From positions 1-34,405 of the IMG/VR virus record IMGVR_UViG_3300031575_000037: 34,405 nucleotides of DNA. One strand, given 5' to 3'. The notes under the pieces were generated by a model. That model saw only the letters and a program-made list of their open reading frames with translations, was not told the origin of the DNA and searched no databases. The translations under genes were made by a program, and so were the position numbers. How positions within the stretch are numbered: position 1 is the stretch's first letter; every line of letters begins with the position of its first letter. Positions 14,401 to 22,163 of the stretch are shown one piece after another. The DNA comes from a virus.

Positions 14401-17400
14401 GCAAGGGAGGCTACCGAAGCATTAAAGCATGAGGAATTATCAAAGCGTTCTGCTATATATGCCAGTATACTTCAGGGTGGCGAAGGCTGGAAGGCATTTG
14501 ACGAAGCCAAAAGTGCATTGAGGGGGCCGCTACCTACCGCTGATTACGATATTGACCTCAGGAAGTTTGAAGTTACCGATGCTGATATAGAGCGAATGTT
14601 TGACAGGATTCGCACTGACGAAAATCTGCGACCCTTTGAAAAACTTAATACCGCCGAAGCCTTGACTAATTTAATCATGGGGCAAATACCAACTGAGGGT
14701 GAATTAGTATTACTCGAAAGGGAATTTGGCTCAGAGTTTGTCAAGGCTATTATGGATAAGATGCCCACCAGCCAGAAAGTTACTAGGATTGCTCTGGACA
14801 TAGCGAATATACCTCGTACTCTAAAGACTATAGCAGATTTATCAGCCACATTAAGGCAAGGGGCTACCCTGGCCGTTGGTCAACCTATTCAATTTGCCGA
14901 GGCATTTAAGAAGGAACTCAAGGTAATCTTCAGTGAAAAGAACTTTAAGCTGATAAATGAAATCGTACATAACAACGTGTATGCGGACAAAGCGGAGCGT
15001 TACGGGCTTTATATTGCACCTATAGAAGAAGCAGTTAAGATAGAAGCCCGGGAAGAAGCATTTAGAGGGCGACTAATTGAGAGAGTGCCAATTATCGGTT
15101 CGGTAGTACGAGCATCTGAAAGAGCATACATAACCTTTTTGAATGTATTGAGGATGGAGACATGGGCTTATTATTGCCGACAATGGGAGGGACAAAACAA
15201 AACAGTTAAAGACTATACCGACTTGGCATCCTTCATCAATCATGCTACTGGGCGTGGTGATTTAGGTGCATTAAGCAGGGCAGGGGCATACCTTTCAGCG
15301 GTCTTTTTCTCACCGCGTTATGTAACTTCTAGGCTTCAGCTTCCACTTGATTTAGTCAAGACAACTCCCACTGTGCGAAAGATAGTTGCTCGAAATCTTG
15401 TATCGTGGGTAGGTGCTAACTTACTGGTGATAATGCTACTGGAATTGGCTGGGGCTGATGTTGAAAAGGACCCACGTTCTAGCGATTTTGGGAAAGTTAG
15501 ATTTGGTAATACCAGGATAGACTTCTGGGCAGGCTTCCAGCCGTATGTAAGGAATGTCGCTCAGATAATTGCCGAAGAACGTAAGTCAACCAGGACTGGG
15601 GAAGTGTATAAATTTGACCCCATAGATATAGGGGTTAATTTTGTTAGGTCAAAACTTGCACCTATTCCTGGTTTATTGTGGAGCCTGAAATCAGGCAAGA
15701 CGTTCATAGGCGAAGAGCTAAGTGCCGAAAATGCTGAGAGTATAATTTATCAAGAGCTAACACCTTTGGCTGTTCAAGACTGGATAGATGCAGTCAGGTG
15801 GTCAAATGCAGGAGCAAGCACAATATATGGACTACTTGCAATGCTGGGTGTTGGTGTTCAAACATGGACTAATAATTGGGACACGGCTGCACAGCAGTTA
15901 GGATTGCCAGTGAGGTCAGAGACATTGCCCTATACTGTGGAAAACGAAATCTACGACATGAAGGATTACTACTCAGAAGTTGGGCAGATGATTGGTGGTG
16001 CTACTTATGAAATGTTGGTTGAAATAGGCAATATACCTGAATTGGTTTTGACAGTCGCTAAAGCAAAGGATATTAAGAGGGAGATTGACCAACTGCCGAA
16101 TAAAAGGTTGGTCAATATAAATGCCGATGAAAACGAAGGCGATACCTTTGAACAATATCGTGCTCAGTGGCTTGCTAGGCAAGCTATTACAAACGAGGGT
16201 GAATTAGCACAATTCGATGAAGAATATCCAAATGCACACTACGGCAATATGTCACAAAACCAATATTCATTGCTAGTTGAGTATCACTCATTATCGCCAA
16301 ATGCTCAGGCTGAGTTTTTAGGCAAGCATCCAGAACTTTATGCTAACCCTAGAGATGAATGGTTAAGAACTCATCCTGAAGAGAACGCTATATTAGCATT
16401 GCTAGGGCAATCTGATGTATTCAGTCTTGATGCTTTATCTAGGGTTAGCTCGTTGGCTAGTTCTCTCAATGTGCCACATAGTGCTTTGGTTATGGAAGAG
16501 CTAGACGATGTTGCGCAACTTCGCTTAAAGAACGATAAATTATTTGACCTGCTCGATGCTTATAGCGGACTCGATGATGAGATAAAAGATGCCGAAGGCT
16601 TAACTGCTAGGGATAGGGCAATTCAGGAACTATATGAAGATAACCCCGATTTCAGGAATGACATGAGGCGGATTGAGGCTTTACAGCAAGGGACGGAAGA
16701 GAATCCGACTCCCGAAGATATTATGGAGGGGTGGGTAGATAGAGGGATAATCGTTGACGAGTTTGGGGCTAACAGCGCTGAGGCTAAACTTTGGCTCCTA
16801 GACAACAAAGAGGTTCACCAGTGGGCATTAGACCGCGCTTTACTTACCGATGATGGCTCGGACTGGAATGAGCCTGTTCTGAGGCTTCTAGTGCAGTACA
16901 GAGATGATTTTGACAAGTATGAGGCTTATGGAGACATAAGCTCTGACAGCTATATTTCAAGCGATGAGCAAAGAGCAGAAGCACGGCGCCGATTATTATT
17001 CGATGAACAAGGAATGACTAGCTTTGGCAGGGCATACTACACAAGAGAAGCCTCAAGCCAGGGTTATTCTGAAAGCAACTGGAACGCCTTTGTAGAATAC
17101 TCGGCATTACCACAGTGGGGAAGCTGGCGAGAAAGATTCCTTTTAGATAACCCCAACTTCTACCATGAATACACGAACCCCGAGATTGGTAATCACCCGC
17201 TTATTGATAAATCGAAGGTGAAACCAGTTAATAGGGATAAGATTTACCAGCAGTTTTACGATGAGTTTCAGTCATGGGATGAGACAGGCGGCATGGCCAC
17301 CAAAGCTATTGAGAATATGAGGGCGGGACTTGACGACATAGAAAAGGGCGGCATGACTTTTAAGGAAGCTCGATATAGCGTGCAAGCCTATGACAATGGT

Positions 17401-17775
17401 TTGCCCGAAGATTTGGTGGATGATTATGTTGGCTACTATGAGATAGAAAAGAAAGCGGGCGTGGACTATTCTGCTGGCTGGTATGAAGATGACTGGTTCT
17501 TAATCGAGCACATGGATTTCTACCGCAAGATGCGTGAACTTAACCTATGGACAGAGGACAGAGACTTCAGCAAAGTGCCTACTAAACAGGTTTACAAGCT
17601 ATATAAGGACTACTTAGGCTTGCCAACGGGAGGTCCTAGAATAACTTTTAGAATCCAGCATCCCGAATTAGATGCATGGCTAGTTTGGGCCAAACAGTAT
17701 AGTTTTGCTAGTGATGCAACTAGGGATATATACTCTAAACACCCAGAGGAGTTTCTGGCATATTGGCCTAGATAG
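11407..17775 (+). CDS. giant polyvalent/internal virion protein with ADP-ribosyltransferase-like domain (2122 aa)
   Basis: This gene takes up about 18% of the window. Seen in order: a helical N-terminus (1-~300); hydrophobic stretches (~373-409 with VMGTLIGVSAAASPAAGIPA, ~430-456, ~480-490, ~524-543); an ART-like domain (~655-776: TVYRG with Arg660, GKGTYYTTNREYAETY, VNLKNPFVI, SRGYDGLIARN, EIVVFEPEKS); a coiled-coil-rich region; a domain at ~1126-1488 resembling the LPD38 'large polyvalent protein' domain, with ERAYITFLNVLR and a hydrophobic segment (~1332-1351); and a C-terminal third with repeated HPE/NPE motifs (KHPELYANPRDEW, SKHPEEFLAYWPR). Polyvalent proteins (Iyer and colleagues) are phage factors thought to enter with the DNA and modify host targets. 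Position between portal and capsid, and the absence of a tape measure, fit an ejected internal virion protein. Confidence 0.75.
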   Translation: MNGFTLNEGELLKKYGQSKQLEIERLLSQYGTSLEDMREMYPQLTEAISKKQLTTTFPTQPLFFTSYEAAQMGLGLQEGWMLKMTPAEGNGGYTSSLITPEKWEITESDLYISPEGTQYTVADMQALLSMPTGIAELLPFKLGPLTIEDLTEEGQRLYEEYQQAGGALDVKGWLDLRERQQLETEQVFGKVFPQQDIDEVLDYMAANPEGFLADIREIGPTEEMVTFLKTLEFEDEEGNTRHLSDDEIQELFGTTAVPEYIPESWVKDVYWDPWWVGYVNFIAGQRVNFASILPSVITSFFEKTFWKLYPEDVIENLTSNLQSGAEERFLRLTEESNAWLQQCPEFVPNPKYSENPFEQTELFKDPGYYIYSFSSSLVYSMSVMGTLIGVSAAASPAAGIPAAMMVAAGPEAHQMTEELVNLGVPFEDAAIWGEIYGLVSGGIETASDLPFVGTIFKPIGQALKPMWNTIFKGVASRFAKGILTGLIITQGEGIEEIFTQVSHNAILKHYDETQSILEGVSHAYIQAVIASLPFGLIGGYSSYTTFHDELSPETRDEYDGLVDDAMEAGASKQQAQIYAANEIAKTPEGEAELSKAIEAAQEEYWEEHPELTRPSLEALPMTEGIDVLQDIQVREQITERRMPTLPEITTGQPYTATVYRGYKVEGQPLDEGLYGKGTYYTTNREYAETYDGKEVMTVNLKNPFVINSHAEAEAFWNETTRPAREQALNEGKTVEEADELAARAAREWLESRGYDGLIARNIIAPGDEIVVFEPEKSVGAKVPVEEAIPTTEAGMPEAGLQPSMLEEVPAKEVRPEARGKLVQSRLDDYLRLREYNAKAVTDRIAEIKKALETKGRLPKELGLKGNLRIELARLEALQEVDAVESVEELDHLIKQVAEEIGLREMPYAGYGGKAHIDLLRSPTHRLFKGYSLRQLEEMLKVYQQARDSLGKIAEPAPKLPEPPEPSTEDIELVKTDPTPESDAKIVAKFIEAIKDAKPAREATEALKHEELSKRSAIYASILQGGEGWKAFDEAKSALRGPLPTADYDIDLRKFEVTDADIERMFDRIRTDENLRPFEKLNTAEALTNLIMGQIPTEGELVLLEREFGSEFVKAIMDKMPTSQKVTRIALDIANIPRTLKTIADLSATLRQGATLAVGQPIQFAEAFKKELKVIFSEKNFKLINEIVHNNVYADKAERYGLYIAPIEEAVKIEAREEAFRGRLIERVPIIGSVVRASERAYITFLNVLRMETWAYYCRQWEGQNKTVKDYTDLASFINHATGRGDLGALSRAGAYLSAVFFSPRYVTSRLQLPLDLVKTTPTVRKIVARNLVSWVGANLLVIMLLELAGADVEKDPRSSDFGKVRFGNTRIDFWAGFQPYVRNVAQIIAEERKSTRTGEVYKFDPIDIGVNFVRSKLAPIPGLLWSLKSGKTFIGEELSAENAESIIYQELTPLAVQDWIDAVRWSNAGASTIYGLLAMLGVGVQTWTNNWDTAAQQLGLPVRSETLPYTVENEIYDMKDYYSEVGQMIGGATYEMLVEIGNIPELVLTVAKAKDIKREIDQLPNKRLVNINADENEGDTFEQYRAQWLARQAITNEGELAQFDEEYPNAHYGNMSQNQYSLLVEYHSLSPNAQAEFLGKHPELYANPRDEWLRTHPEENAILALLGQSDVFSLDALSRVSSLASSLNVPHSALVMEELDDVAQLRLKNDKLFDLLDAYSGLDDEIKDAEGLTARDRAIQELYEDNPDFRNDMRRIEALQQGTEENPTPEDIMEGWVDRGIIVDEFGANSAEAKLWLLDNKEVHQWALDRALLTDDGSDWNEPVLRLLVQYRDDFDKYEAYGDISSDSYISSDEQRAEARRRLLFDEQGMTSFGRAYYTREASSQGYSESNWNAFVEYSALPQWGSWRERFLLDNPNFYHEYTNPEIGNHPLIDKSKVKPVNRDKIYQQFYDEFQSWDETGGMATKAIENMRAGLDDIEKGGMTFKEARYSVQAYDNGLPEDLVDDYVGYYEIEKKAGVDYSAGWYEDDWFLIEHMDFYRKMRELNLWTEDRDFSKVPTKQVYKLYKDYLGLPTGGPRITFRIQHPELDAWLVWAKQYSFASDATRDIYSKHPEEFLAYWPR

Positions 17776-17794
17776 GTGTAATTCAGGAGGGTTT

Positions 17795-17905
17795 ATGAAA
17801 GGCATACCTAAAAGAGATGGCTCTGGCAGAGGAGTCAGGGCGAATAAAAACAGAGGTGGATGCAATAAACCGAGGGCTGTAGGGAAAGGAAGTAACCGAA
17901 GGTGA
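17795..17905 (+). CDS. small Gly/Arg/Lys-rich basic peptide (36 aa), paralogue of 22043-22156
   Basis: ATG 17795 with Shine-Dalgarno CAGGAGGG. The peptide contains PKRDGSGRGVRANKNRGGC and ends KGSNRR; it is strongly basic and Gly-rich with one cysteine, and probably disordered. A second gene at 22043 encodes nearly the same peptide. The next gene starts inside its last codons (GTGA overlap). RNA, DNA or capsid-interior binding is possible; function unknown. Confidence 0.7.
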   Translation: MKGIPKRDGSGRGVRANKNRGGCNKPRAVGKGSNRR

Positions 17906-18243
17906 ATGAAGATTTTGCTTTATTCCAAAGTGAATTTAAGAAGTGGCAGAAGCTATTTGGGCTAACTGGTTGGAAGGTTTACTTCAAATATGAGCCATTG
18001 GAGGAGCATTTCGCTGAGATCAACGCTAACCTGGGCAATATGGTAGCCACAGTAAGTCTCAATAGCAAGCTCCCTAAGAAAGATAAGGTGTTCAAGGATA
18101 TTAAACAGAGTGCCAAACATGAGGCGATACATCTACTTCTATCCCGATTGGAAAAAAATGCACGGTATCGGTTTGTATCTGAGGGCGAGATATATGAGAC
18201 TACCGAGGAATTAGTGATTAGGTTAGAAAACTTAATCCCATAA
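17902..18243 (+). CDS. small HExxH zinc metallopeptidase-like protein (113 aa)
   Basis: GTG start overlapping the preceding stop. The zincin motif HEAIH lies at residues 73-77 in AKHEAIHLLLSRLE; glutamates at ~102-103 (YETTEELVIRL) could supply the third zinc ligand. An N-terminal amphipathic part (FKKWQKLFGLTGWKVYFKY) precedes it. Small phage zincins of this kind are common and mostly uncharacterised. Here it lies just before the scaffold and capsid genes, and no standard prohead protease (S14, S49 or U35) was seen, so a head-maturation role is conceivable but unproven. It ends just before a tandem hairpin terminator. Confidence 0.72.
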   Translation: MNEDFALFQSEFKKWQKLFGLTGWKVYFKYEPLEEHFAEINANLGNMVATVSLNSKLPKKDKVFKDIKQSAKHEAIHLLLSRLEKNARYRFVSEGEIYETTEELVIRLENLIP

Positions 18244-18261
18244 ATTAGGGTCGTTGGGAAA

Positions 18262-18321
18262 GCCACCGCCTTAAAGGGTGGCACTAGCCTCAGAAAATCT
18301 TTTACATTCTGAGGCATTTTT
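18262..18321 (+). terminator. tandem hairpins ending in a T-rich tract
   Basis: The first hairpin pairs GCCACC (18262-18267) with GGTGGC (18277-18282). The second pairs GCCTCAGAA (18287-18295) with TTCTGAGGC (18307-18315) and runs into ATTTTTATT. The second looks like an intrinsic terminator. It sits between the zincin and the scaffold gene, whose Shine-Dalgarno (TAGGAGG) follows directly; no promoter is seen between them, so it may only reduce or stabilise read-through mRNA. Confidence 0.75.
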
Positions 18322-18335
18322 ATTAGGAGGTAAAA

Positions 18336-19052
18336 ATGGACGAAACCAAACAAGCTAAGCAGGATTCCCTCCAGGAACTTGGAAAGGCTCCAACTGGCGA
18401 AGTTGGGACTACTCCAAAGGAAACCGCCAAGACTTACACAGAGGACGAGGTTCAAAAGGCAATCGAGAAAGCCACGCACGATGCTCTCATTAAGGCTGGT
18501 AGGGATGCCAAAAGCCTAGCCGATAAGGAAGCTAGTCTAAAAACTCAGCAACAGGAGATTGATGACACTAAATCTGAAATCTCCAAGATACAAGAGCAGA
18601 TAGACGAGGCGGAACTAGAGGCAGCCAGAGGCGATCCTGACAAACTCAGGGAAATTCAGGCTAAGAAGTCCTACAAGACTTTACTGGCTGGCCTTGAGGA
18701 CAAAAAGAAGGAACTCAAAAATGAACGAGAGGCATTGGAGCGAGACAAGGCTGAACACGCATCGGAGATTGAGGCTGCCCAGGAAGCCACGCTCGAAATG
18801 AAAATCTTTGAGCTGGCAGTTGAGCATGAACTTAACCCCCAAGACATCAGGGACTCTATGACCGAGCTTAAACTAACGACTGTTGACCAGGCAGTGGTCA
18901 TAGCGAAGCGACTGAGTGGGAAGCCTAAAGAACCCACCAAAGAGCCTAGGAAAACTGATTCTCTGTTAACTTCTGGTGCTAAGGGATCCTTAGAAGGAAA
19001 ACCAGCGAGACAAATATACGCTGATTATTTCCGAGACCTTCACAAAAAATAA
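18336..19052 (+). CDS. capsid scaffolding protein
   Basis: The 238-residue, highly charged protein has a long central coiled coil (about residues 60-165: KEASLKTQQQEIDDTKSEI, then KKKELKNEREALERDKAEHA), a polar N-terminus and a C-terminal basic tail ending YADYFRDLHKK. This is the usual pattern of phage scaffolding proteins, which guide capsid assembly and then leave or are cleaved. It lies 17 bases before the major capsid gene, the normal place. Shine-Dalgarno TAGGAGG. No protease domain is fused to it. Confidence 0.85.
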   Translation: MDETKQAKQDSLQELGKAPTGEVGTTPKETAKTYTEDEVQKAIEKATHDALIKAGRDAKSLADKEASLKTQQQEIDDTKSEISKIQEQIDEAELEAARGDPDKLREIQAKKSYKTLLAGLEDKKKELKNEREALERDKAEHASEIEAAQEATLEMKIFELAVEHELNPQDIRDSMTELKLTTVDQAVVIAKRLSGKPKEPTKEPRKTDSLLTSGAKGSLEGKPARQIYADYFRDLHKK

Positions 19053-19069
19053 AGCACAGGAGGAACTAA

Positions 19070-20059
19070 ATGATTACCGGATATTTTGCCAGCACTACCG
19101 AAATGGTGAAGCTGGTGCAGTCCAAGTTACTACCCGGCATCGTCCAGGAGATATACGAGGTTGGGCAACTTATACCCATGCTCCCGATTACTACTATTGA
19201 CTCCTACACCCTGAAGTGGAACCGTGAGGCAACGCTCCCTGGTGTCTCCGCTAAGAGCAAGGGTGAGCAATATGGCTGGAAGGAAGTCGCTACTTATGGA
19301 CAGGCGGAATTGGCACTGAAGGAATTTGGCGACCAGTGGGCATTAGTCGCAGCGGCTCAGGAAACATACAAGGACCCCAACGACTACCGGGCAGCCATAC
19401 AGTCCCAGATCATAAAAGGGGCTCTCAGGACTATCGAGGACAAGCTCATTTACGGTGATGCCACCACTTACCCGAAGGAGTTTGATGGCCTGGACAAGCT
19501 GTGTCCGGCTGTTAGCGGACACACATTCGCTACTGCTCAGGATTGCGACCAAGGCGGTGGCACCGTAGGTCTTAGCATCGTCAACTTGCTGGGGCTTATC
19601 CATGCCTGCAAACCACGTCCTGACTTTTTACTGATGCCTCAAGAGATAGTTGACCAACTATTCATTTACAGTATGGGCAAGGCCGGAGCTATTATAATGG
19701 CTCGCACTCCTAGTGAGTTTGGAACACTGATTCCAAGCGTCAATGGTGTCCCCATTGTCCCATCGGACTACCTGGCAGATGAGAATGACAACACCGGTGG
19801 GAAGCTGGGTTCTGGAGGACTAGTAAGCATCTACGCTATCAGAAAAGGCTCAATCGAGGATGGCGGAGTCAGCCTTGCCGTTGGTGGTAAAACCGGTGGA
19901 CAAGACTTCTTTGAGGTTGACCACTTTGAGAAGCTGGAGAACTACAACGCTGAGGGTATTCGAGCATACTGCTACACAGCCTTAGCGAAGGGTAGCCCCA
20001 AGTCTATATCCCGAGTTCACAGCATTAAGAAGACTACGGCCATAGATGCAACAAGTTAA
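19070..20059 (+). CDS. major capsid protein, HK97-like fold
   Basis: The 329-residue protein follows the scaffold gene and has the expected features of the HK97-fold MCP class found in short-tailed phages. N-terminal helices (LVQSKLLPGIVQEIYEVGQL) come first, then the E-loop region (LKWNREATLPGVSAKSKGE), a spine helix (NDYRAAIQSQIIKGALRTIE), then EDKLIYGDATTYPKEFDGL, P-domain strands around RPDFLLMPQEIVDQLF, and VPIVPSDYL near the A-domain. It forms the icosahedral shell. A good Shine-Dalgarno (CAGGAGG) precedes it. High expression is expected. Confidence 0.88.
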   Translation: MITGYFASTTEMVKLVQSKLLPGIVQEIYEVGQLIPMLPITTIDSYTLKWNREATLPGVSAKSKGEQYGWKEVATYGQAELALKEFGDQWALVAAAQETYKDPNDYRAAIQSQIIKGALRTIEDKLIYGDATTYPKEFDGLDKLCPAVSGHTFATAQDCDQGGGTVGLSIVNLLGLIHACKPRPDFLLMPQEIVDQLFIYSMGKAGAIIMARTPSEFGTLIPSVNGVPIVPSDYLADENDNTGGKLGSGGLVSIYAIRKGSIEDGGVSLAVGGKTGGQDFFEVDHFEKLENYNAEGIRAYCYTALAKGSPKSISRVHSIKKTTAIDATS

Positions 20060-20113
20060 GGCTTTCAAGGGAATGTGCCTAAACAAATCCTAATCTAAAC
20101 AGGAGGTAAACTC

Positions 20114-20539
20114 ATGACTTTATATGCTAGTGGAATGCAATCTCATGTCCGCAAAGGCACCATAAAGATTTCCAAGAGTAACTTCAACGCCAATGCCCTA
20201 TTAGGTGGTGTGGAGAACCCCGAAGATGAGGACATTCTAATTGATAGGGTAGTAGCCGACATTAAAACGGCAGCAGAGGCAGCGTGTAACCTTGAGGTTG
20301 GCCTGGGGGATAACGCTATTGATAACAGCCTGAATGCCACGATAATGTTTCTCGAGACTAATGCCATGAACATTGGTATTGCGACTGGACCGGCGGCAGC
20401 GATTAACGCCAACTGCAAAGTGGCAGCTCAAAACGCCAATCATAATGCCACTAACTCCTGGATTTTGATTGGTTCAAGTGTCATAGCAAACGCCGATGAC
20501 CTTGTGGCCGATGTCTATGTGGACTACATAATTCCGTAA
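20114..20539 (+). CDS. probable capsid decoration or head structural protein (141 aa)
   Basis: No known family is recognised. The protein is rich in Ala, Asn and Ile, with alternating patterns suggesting a beta fold: TIKISKSNFNANALLGG, CNLEVGLGDNAI, NATNSWILIGSSVIANAD. There is no signal peptide or membrane segment. It is the first gene after the major capsid gene, where head decoration (cement) or fibre proteins are often found; that is the only basis for the proposed role. A strong Shine-Dalgarno (CAGGAGG) precedes the ATG. Confidence 0.6.
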   Translation: MTLYASGMQSHVRKGTIKISKSNFNANALLGGVENPEDEDILIDRVVADIKTAAEAACNLEVGLGDNAIDNSLNATIMFLETNAMNIGIATGPAAAINANCKVAAQNANHNATNSWILIGSSVIANADDLVADVYVDYIIP

Positions 20540-20558
20540 CCGGAAAAAGGAGGCTGCT

Positions 20559-21875
20559 ATGTTAGATTTCATACTTTATACTTGCTCTTATGGGCTGGTT
20601 ACAGACCATACAGTAGTATCTGTTGAGAGACTACACAATACAAACTACAGGTTTGAGTGGTGGTTTCAGACAGGGGATGCTTTGATAAGCAGGAGTCGAA
20701 GCGTAGCAGCCTACCAGTTCTTGAAGAAAAACCGAGCACCTTATCTGATATTCCTAGACGGAGACATTATATTCACACCCGGAGACATCGAGAAGTTACT
20801 GGATGGTCTGAGTGGCGGACTAGATGTAGTGGGTGGGCTATACCCGGTAAGAGGAGGCACCTTCCTAGCTCAAAGAGGATGGAACGGGCATTTTCACATA
20901 TCAGGTAACTTAGAGGAAGTGCAGTTCGTCTCAACGGGATTTCTAGGGATTAGCCGTAACATCTTAGAAAAGATTACTCAGGATATGCCAGTTCTCAACG
21001 AGGGGAGCTGGTCGGAGTGTTATCCCATATTTGAGGTTGGTAGGTATGAAAATATCTACATCTCAGAGGATTGGGACTTCTGTAACAAGGCCAGACAGGC
21101 GGGATCGAAGGTTTATGCACATACCGGGATTCAGCTTCAACACCTGAAGGAAAAGGTTTACACCACTCAGGAAGCGATAGAGAAAATGACTTGGAAGCCA
21201 GAGAGTCCCGATTTATGGAATGACTTAGCTGAATATCTGGGGAAGGAGCCGAAGGAACTTGTTCCTCAAGCCGTAGCAACAAAGCAACTAGGCGATAGAT
21301 GGAAGGAGTGGCAAGGAACGTCTGAGGACTTCTACAAAGACCCAGAGATAGGCCAGCTTTATCTCTATGACTTAGTAGGGTTCAACTCCGCAAAGTTCTA
21401 CAAAGAGCAACGCATGGCTGGCATCAAGAACGCCGAGCATCTGAATATCCTTGATGTGGGCTGTGGCATAGGGACGGCGCTAATCGAACTCTCCTGGAAG
21501 AACAAAAACCTAGTCGGTTATGACATAAGCGAGACAGCGCTGGACTTCGCCCGGTTTAGAGCCACTAAAACAGGGGCAAGGAACGTGAGCTTTACCAGCG
21601 AATTTCCTCAAGACCTGAGCAAGTTTGACCTTGTTATCGCAATAGACACGCTAGAGCATATCGAGGACTTGCGTAGCTTTCTCTTGAAGCTAGGAAGAGG
21701 AATGAAGGAAGGTGCAAGACTTTACCATTTTGATTGTTTTTGGGAACACGAAGTAAGCCCAATGCACTTTGACCACAGCAAAAATATAGATGATTGGTTA
21801 AAGGAAGCAGGCTTAGTTATTTTTGACAACCATTGGTGTGTCAAAGGAGGTAATTATGCCAACGGCAGTAGATAA
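20559..21875 (+). CDS. bifunctional GT-A glycosyltransferase / SAM methyltransferase fusion (438 aa)
   Basis: N-terminal half (about 1-230): GT-A glycosyltransferase, with LISRSRSVAAYQF, the nucleotide-sugar DxD motif FLDGDIIF (Asp67-Gly-Asp69), VSTGFLGISRNIL and the catalytic-type EDWDFCNKARQAG (170-182). C-terminal half (about 270-430): class I methyltransferase, with SAM-binding LDVGCGIGTALIE (298-310), an acidic strand end YDIS (321-324) and the IDTLEHIED motif (362-370). It would move a sugar from a nucleotide donor and methylate a small molecule, sugar or protein. Sitting inside the head operon, a target on the virion (capsid or fibres) or on the host surface is possible. Its end overlaps the next small gene. 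Confidence 0.85.
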   Translation: MLDFILYTCSYGLVTDHTVVSVERLHNTNYRFEWWFQTGDALISRSRSVAAYQFLKKNRAPYLIFLDGDIIFTPGDIEKLLDGLSGGLDVVGGLYPVRGGTFLAQRGWNGHFHISGNLEEVQFVSTGFLGISRNILEKITQDMPVLNEGSWSECYPIFEVGRYENIYISEDWDFCNKARQAGSKVYAHTGIQLQHLKEKVYTTQEAIEKMTWKPESPDLWNDLAEYLGKEPKELVPQAVATKQLGDRWKEWQGTSEDFYKDPEIGQLYLYDLVGFNSAKFYKEQRMAGIKNAEHLNILDVGCGIGTALIELSWKNKNLVGYDISETALDFARFRATKTGARNVSFTSEFPQDLSKFDLVIAIDTLEHIEDLRSFLLKLGRGMKEGARLYHFDCFWEHEVSPMHFDHSKNIDDWLKEAGLVIFDNHWCVKGGNYANGSR

Positions 21876-22035
21876 CTTGACCAAAGAAAGTTCTGATGAT
21901 GCGGTCCTAGAGGCCGTTCAGAGTTGCATAAAGACTGAGATTGATAACGGCGAAGAGCCAGAACGGGCCTCCGCCATGTGCTACAACATGGCCCGGAAAA
22001 AGACCGGCAAGACCGCATTACTTTCCAGAAAGTAG
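21856..22035 (+). CDS. small hypothetical protein (59 aa)
   Basis: The frame is open from 21823, but AAAGGAGG 6 bases before ATG 21856 marks the real start, inside the end of the glycosyltransferase-methyltransferase gene. The product begins MPTAVDNLTKESSDDAVLEA and has two cysteines in a helical segment (VQSCIKTEID, SAMCYNMARKKTGK). The pattern recalls short helical motifs in phage head-associated proteins, but no function is known. It may bridge the GT-methyltransferase and head genes. Confidence 0.62.
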   Translation: MPTAVDNLTKESSDDAVLEAVQSCIKTEIDNGEEPERASAMCYNMARKKTGKTALLSRK

Positions 22036-22042
22036 GTGAAGC

Positions 22043-22156
22043 ATGGCTAAAGGAACACCTAAACGAGACGGCTCTGGCAGGGGTGTCAGGGCAAACAGGG
22101 GGAGAGGGGGGTGCAAGACAACTCGCAGTACAGGGCGAGGCAGCAATAGAAGGTAG
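22043..22156 (+). CDS. small Gly/Arg-rich basic peptide (37 aa), paralogue of 17795-17905
   Basis: ATG 22043, with AGGTGAA as Shine-Dalgarno. The peptide has GTPKRDGSGRGVRANRGRG, then a GC dipeptide, and ends GRGSNRR. It aligns along its whole length with the 17795 peptide (shared PKRDGSGRGVRAN, RGGC and GSNRR). It is highly basic and probably disordered. The pair flanks the scaffold-capsid block. From memory similar peptides occur in other uncultured phages; the role is unknown. Confidence 0.7.
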   Translation: MAKGTPKRDGSGRGVRANRGRGGCKTTRSTGRGSNRR

Positions 22157-22163
22157 GTGAGCT

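Noticed and set aside
17979-18479. Long minus-strand open frame (166 codons) across the zincin/scaffold junction
   Set aside because: It lies opposite two well-supported plus-strand genes and a terminator, has no family pattern and no good ribosome site.
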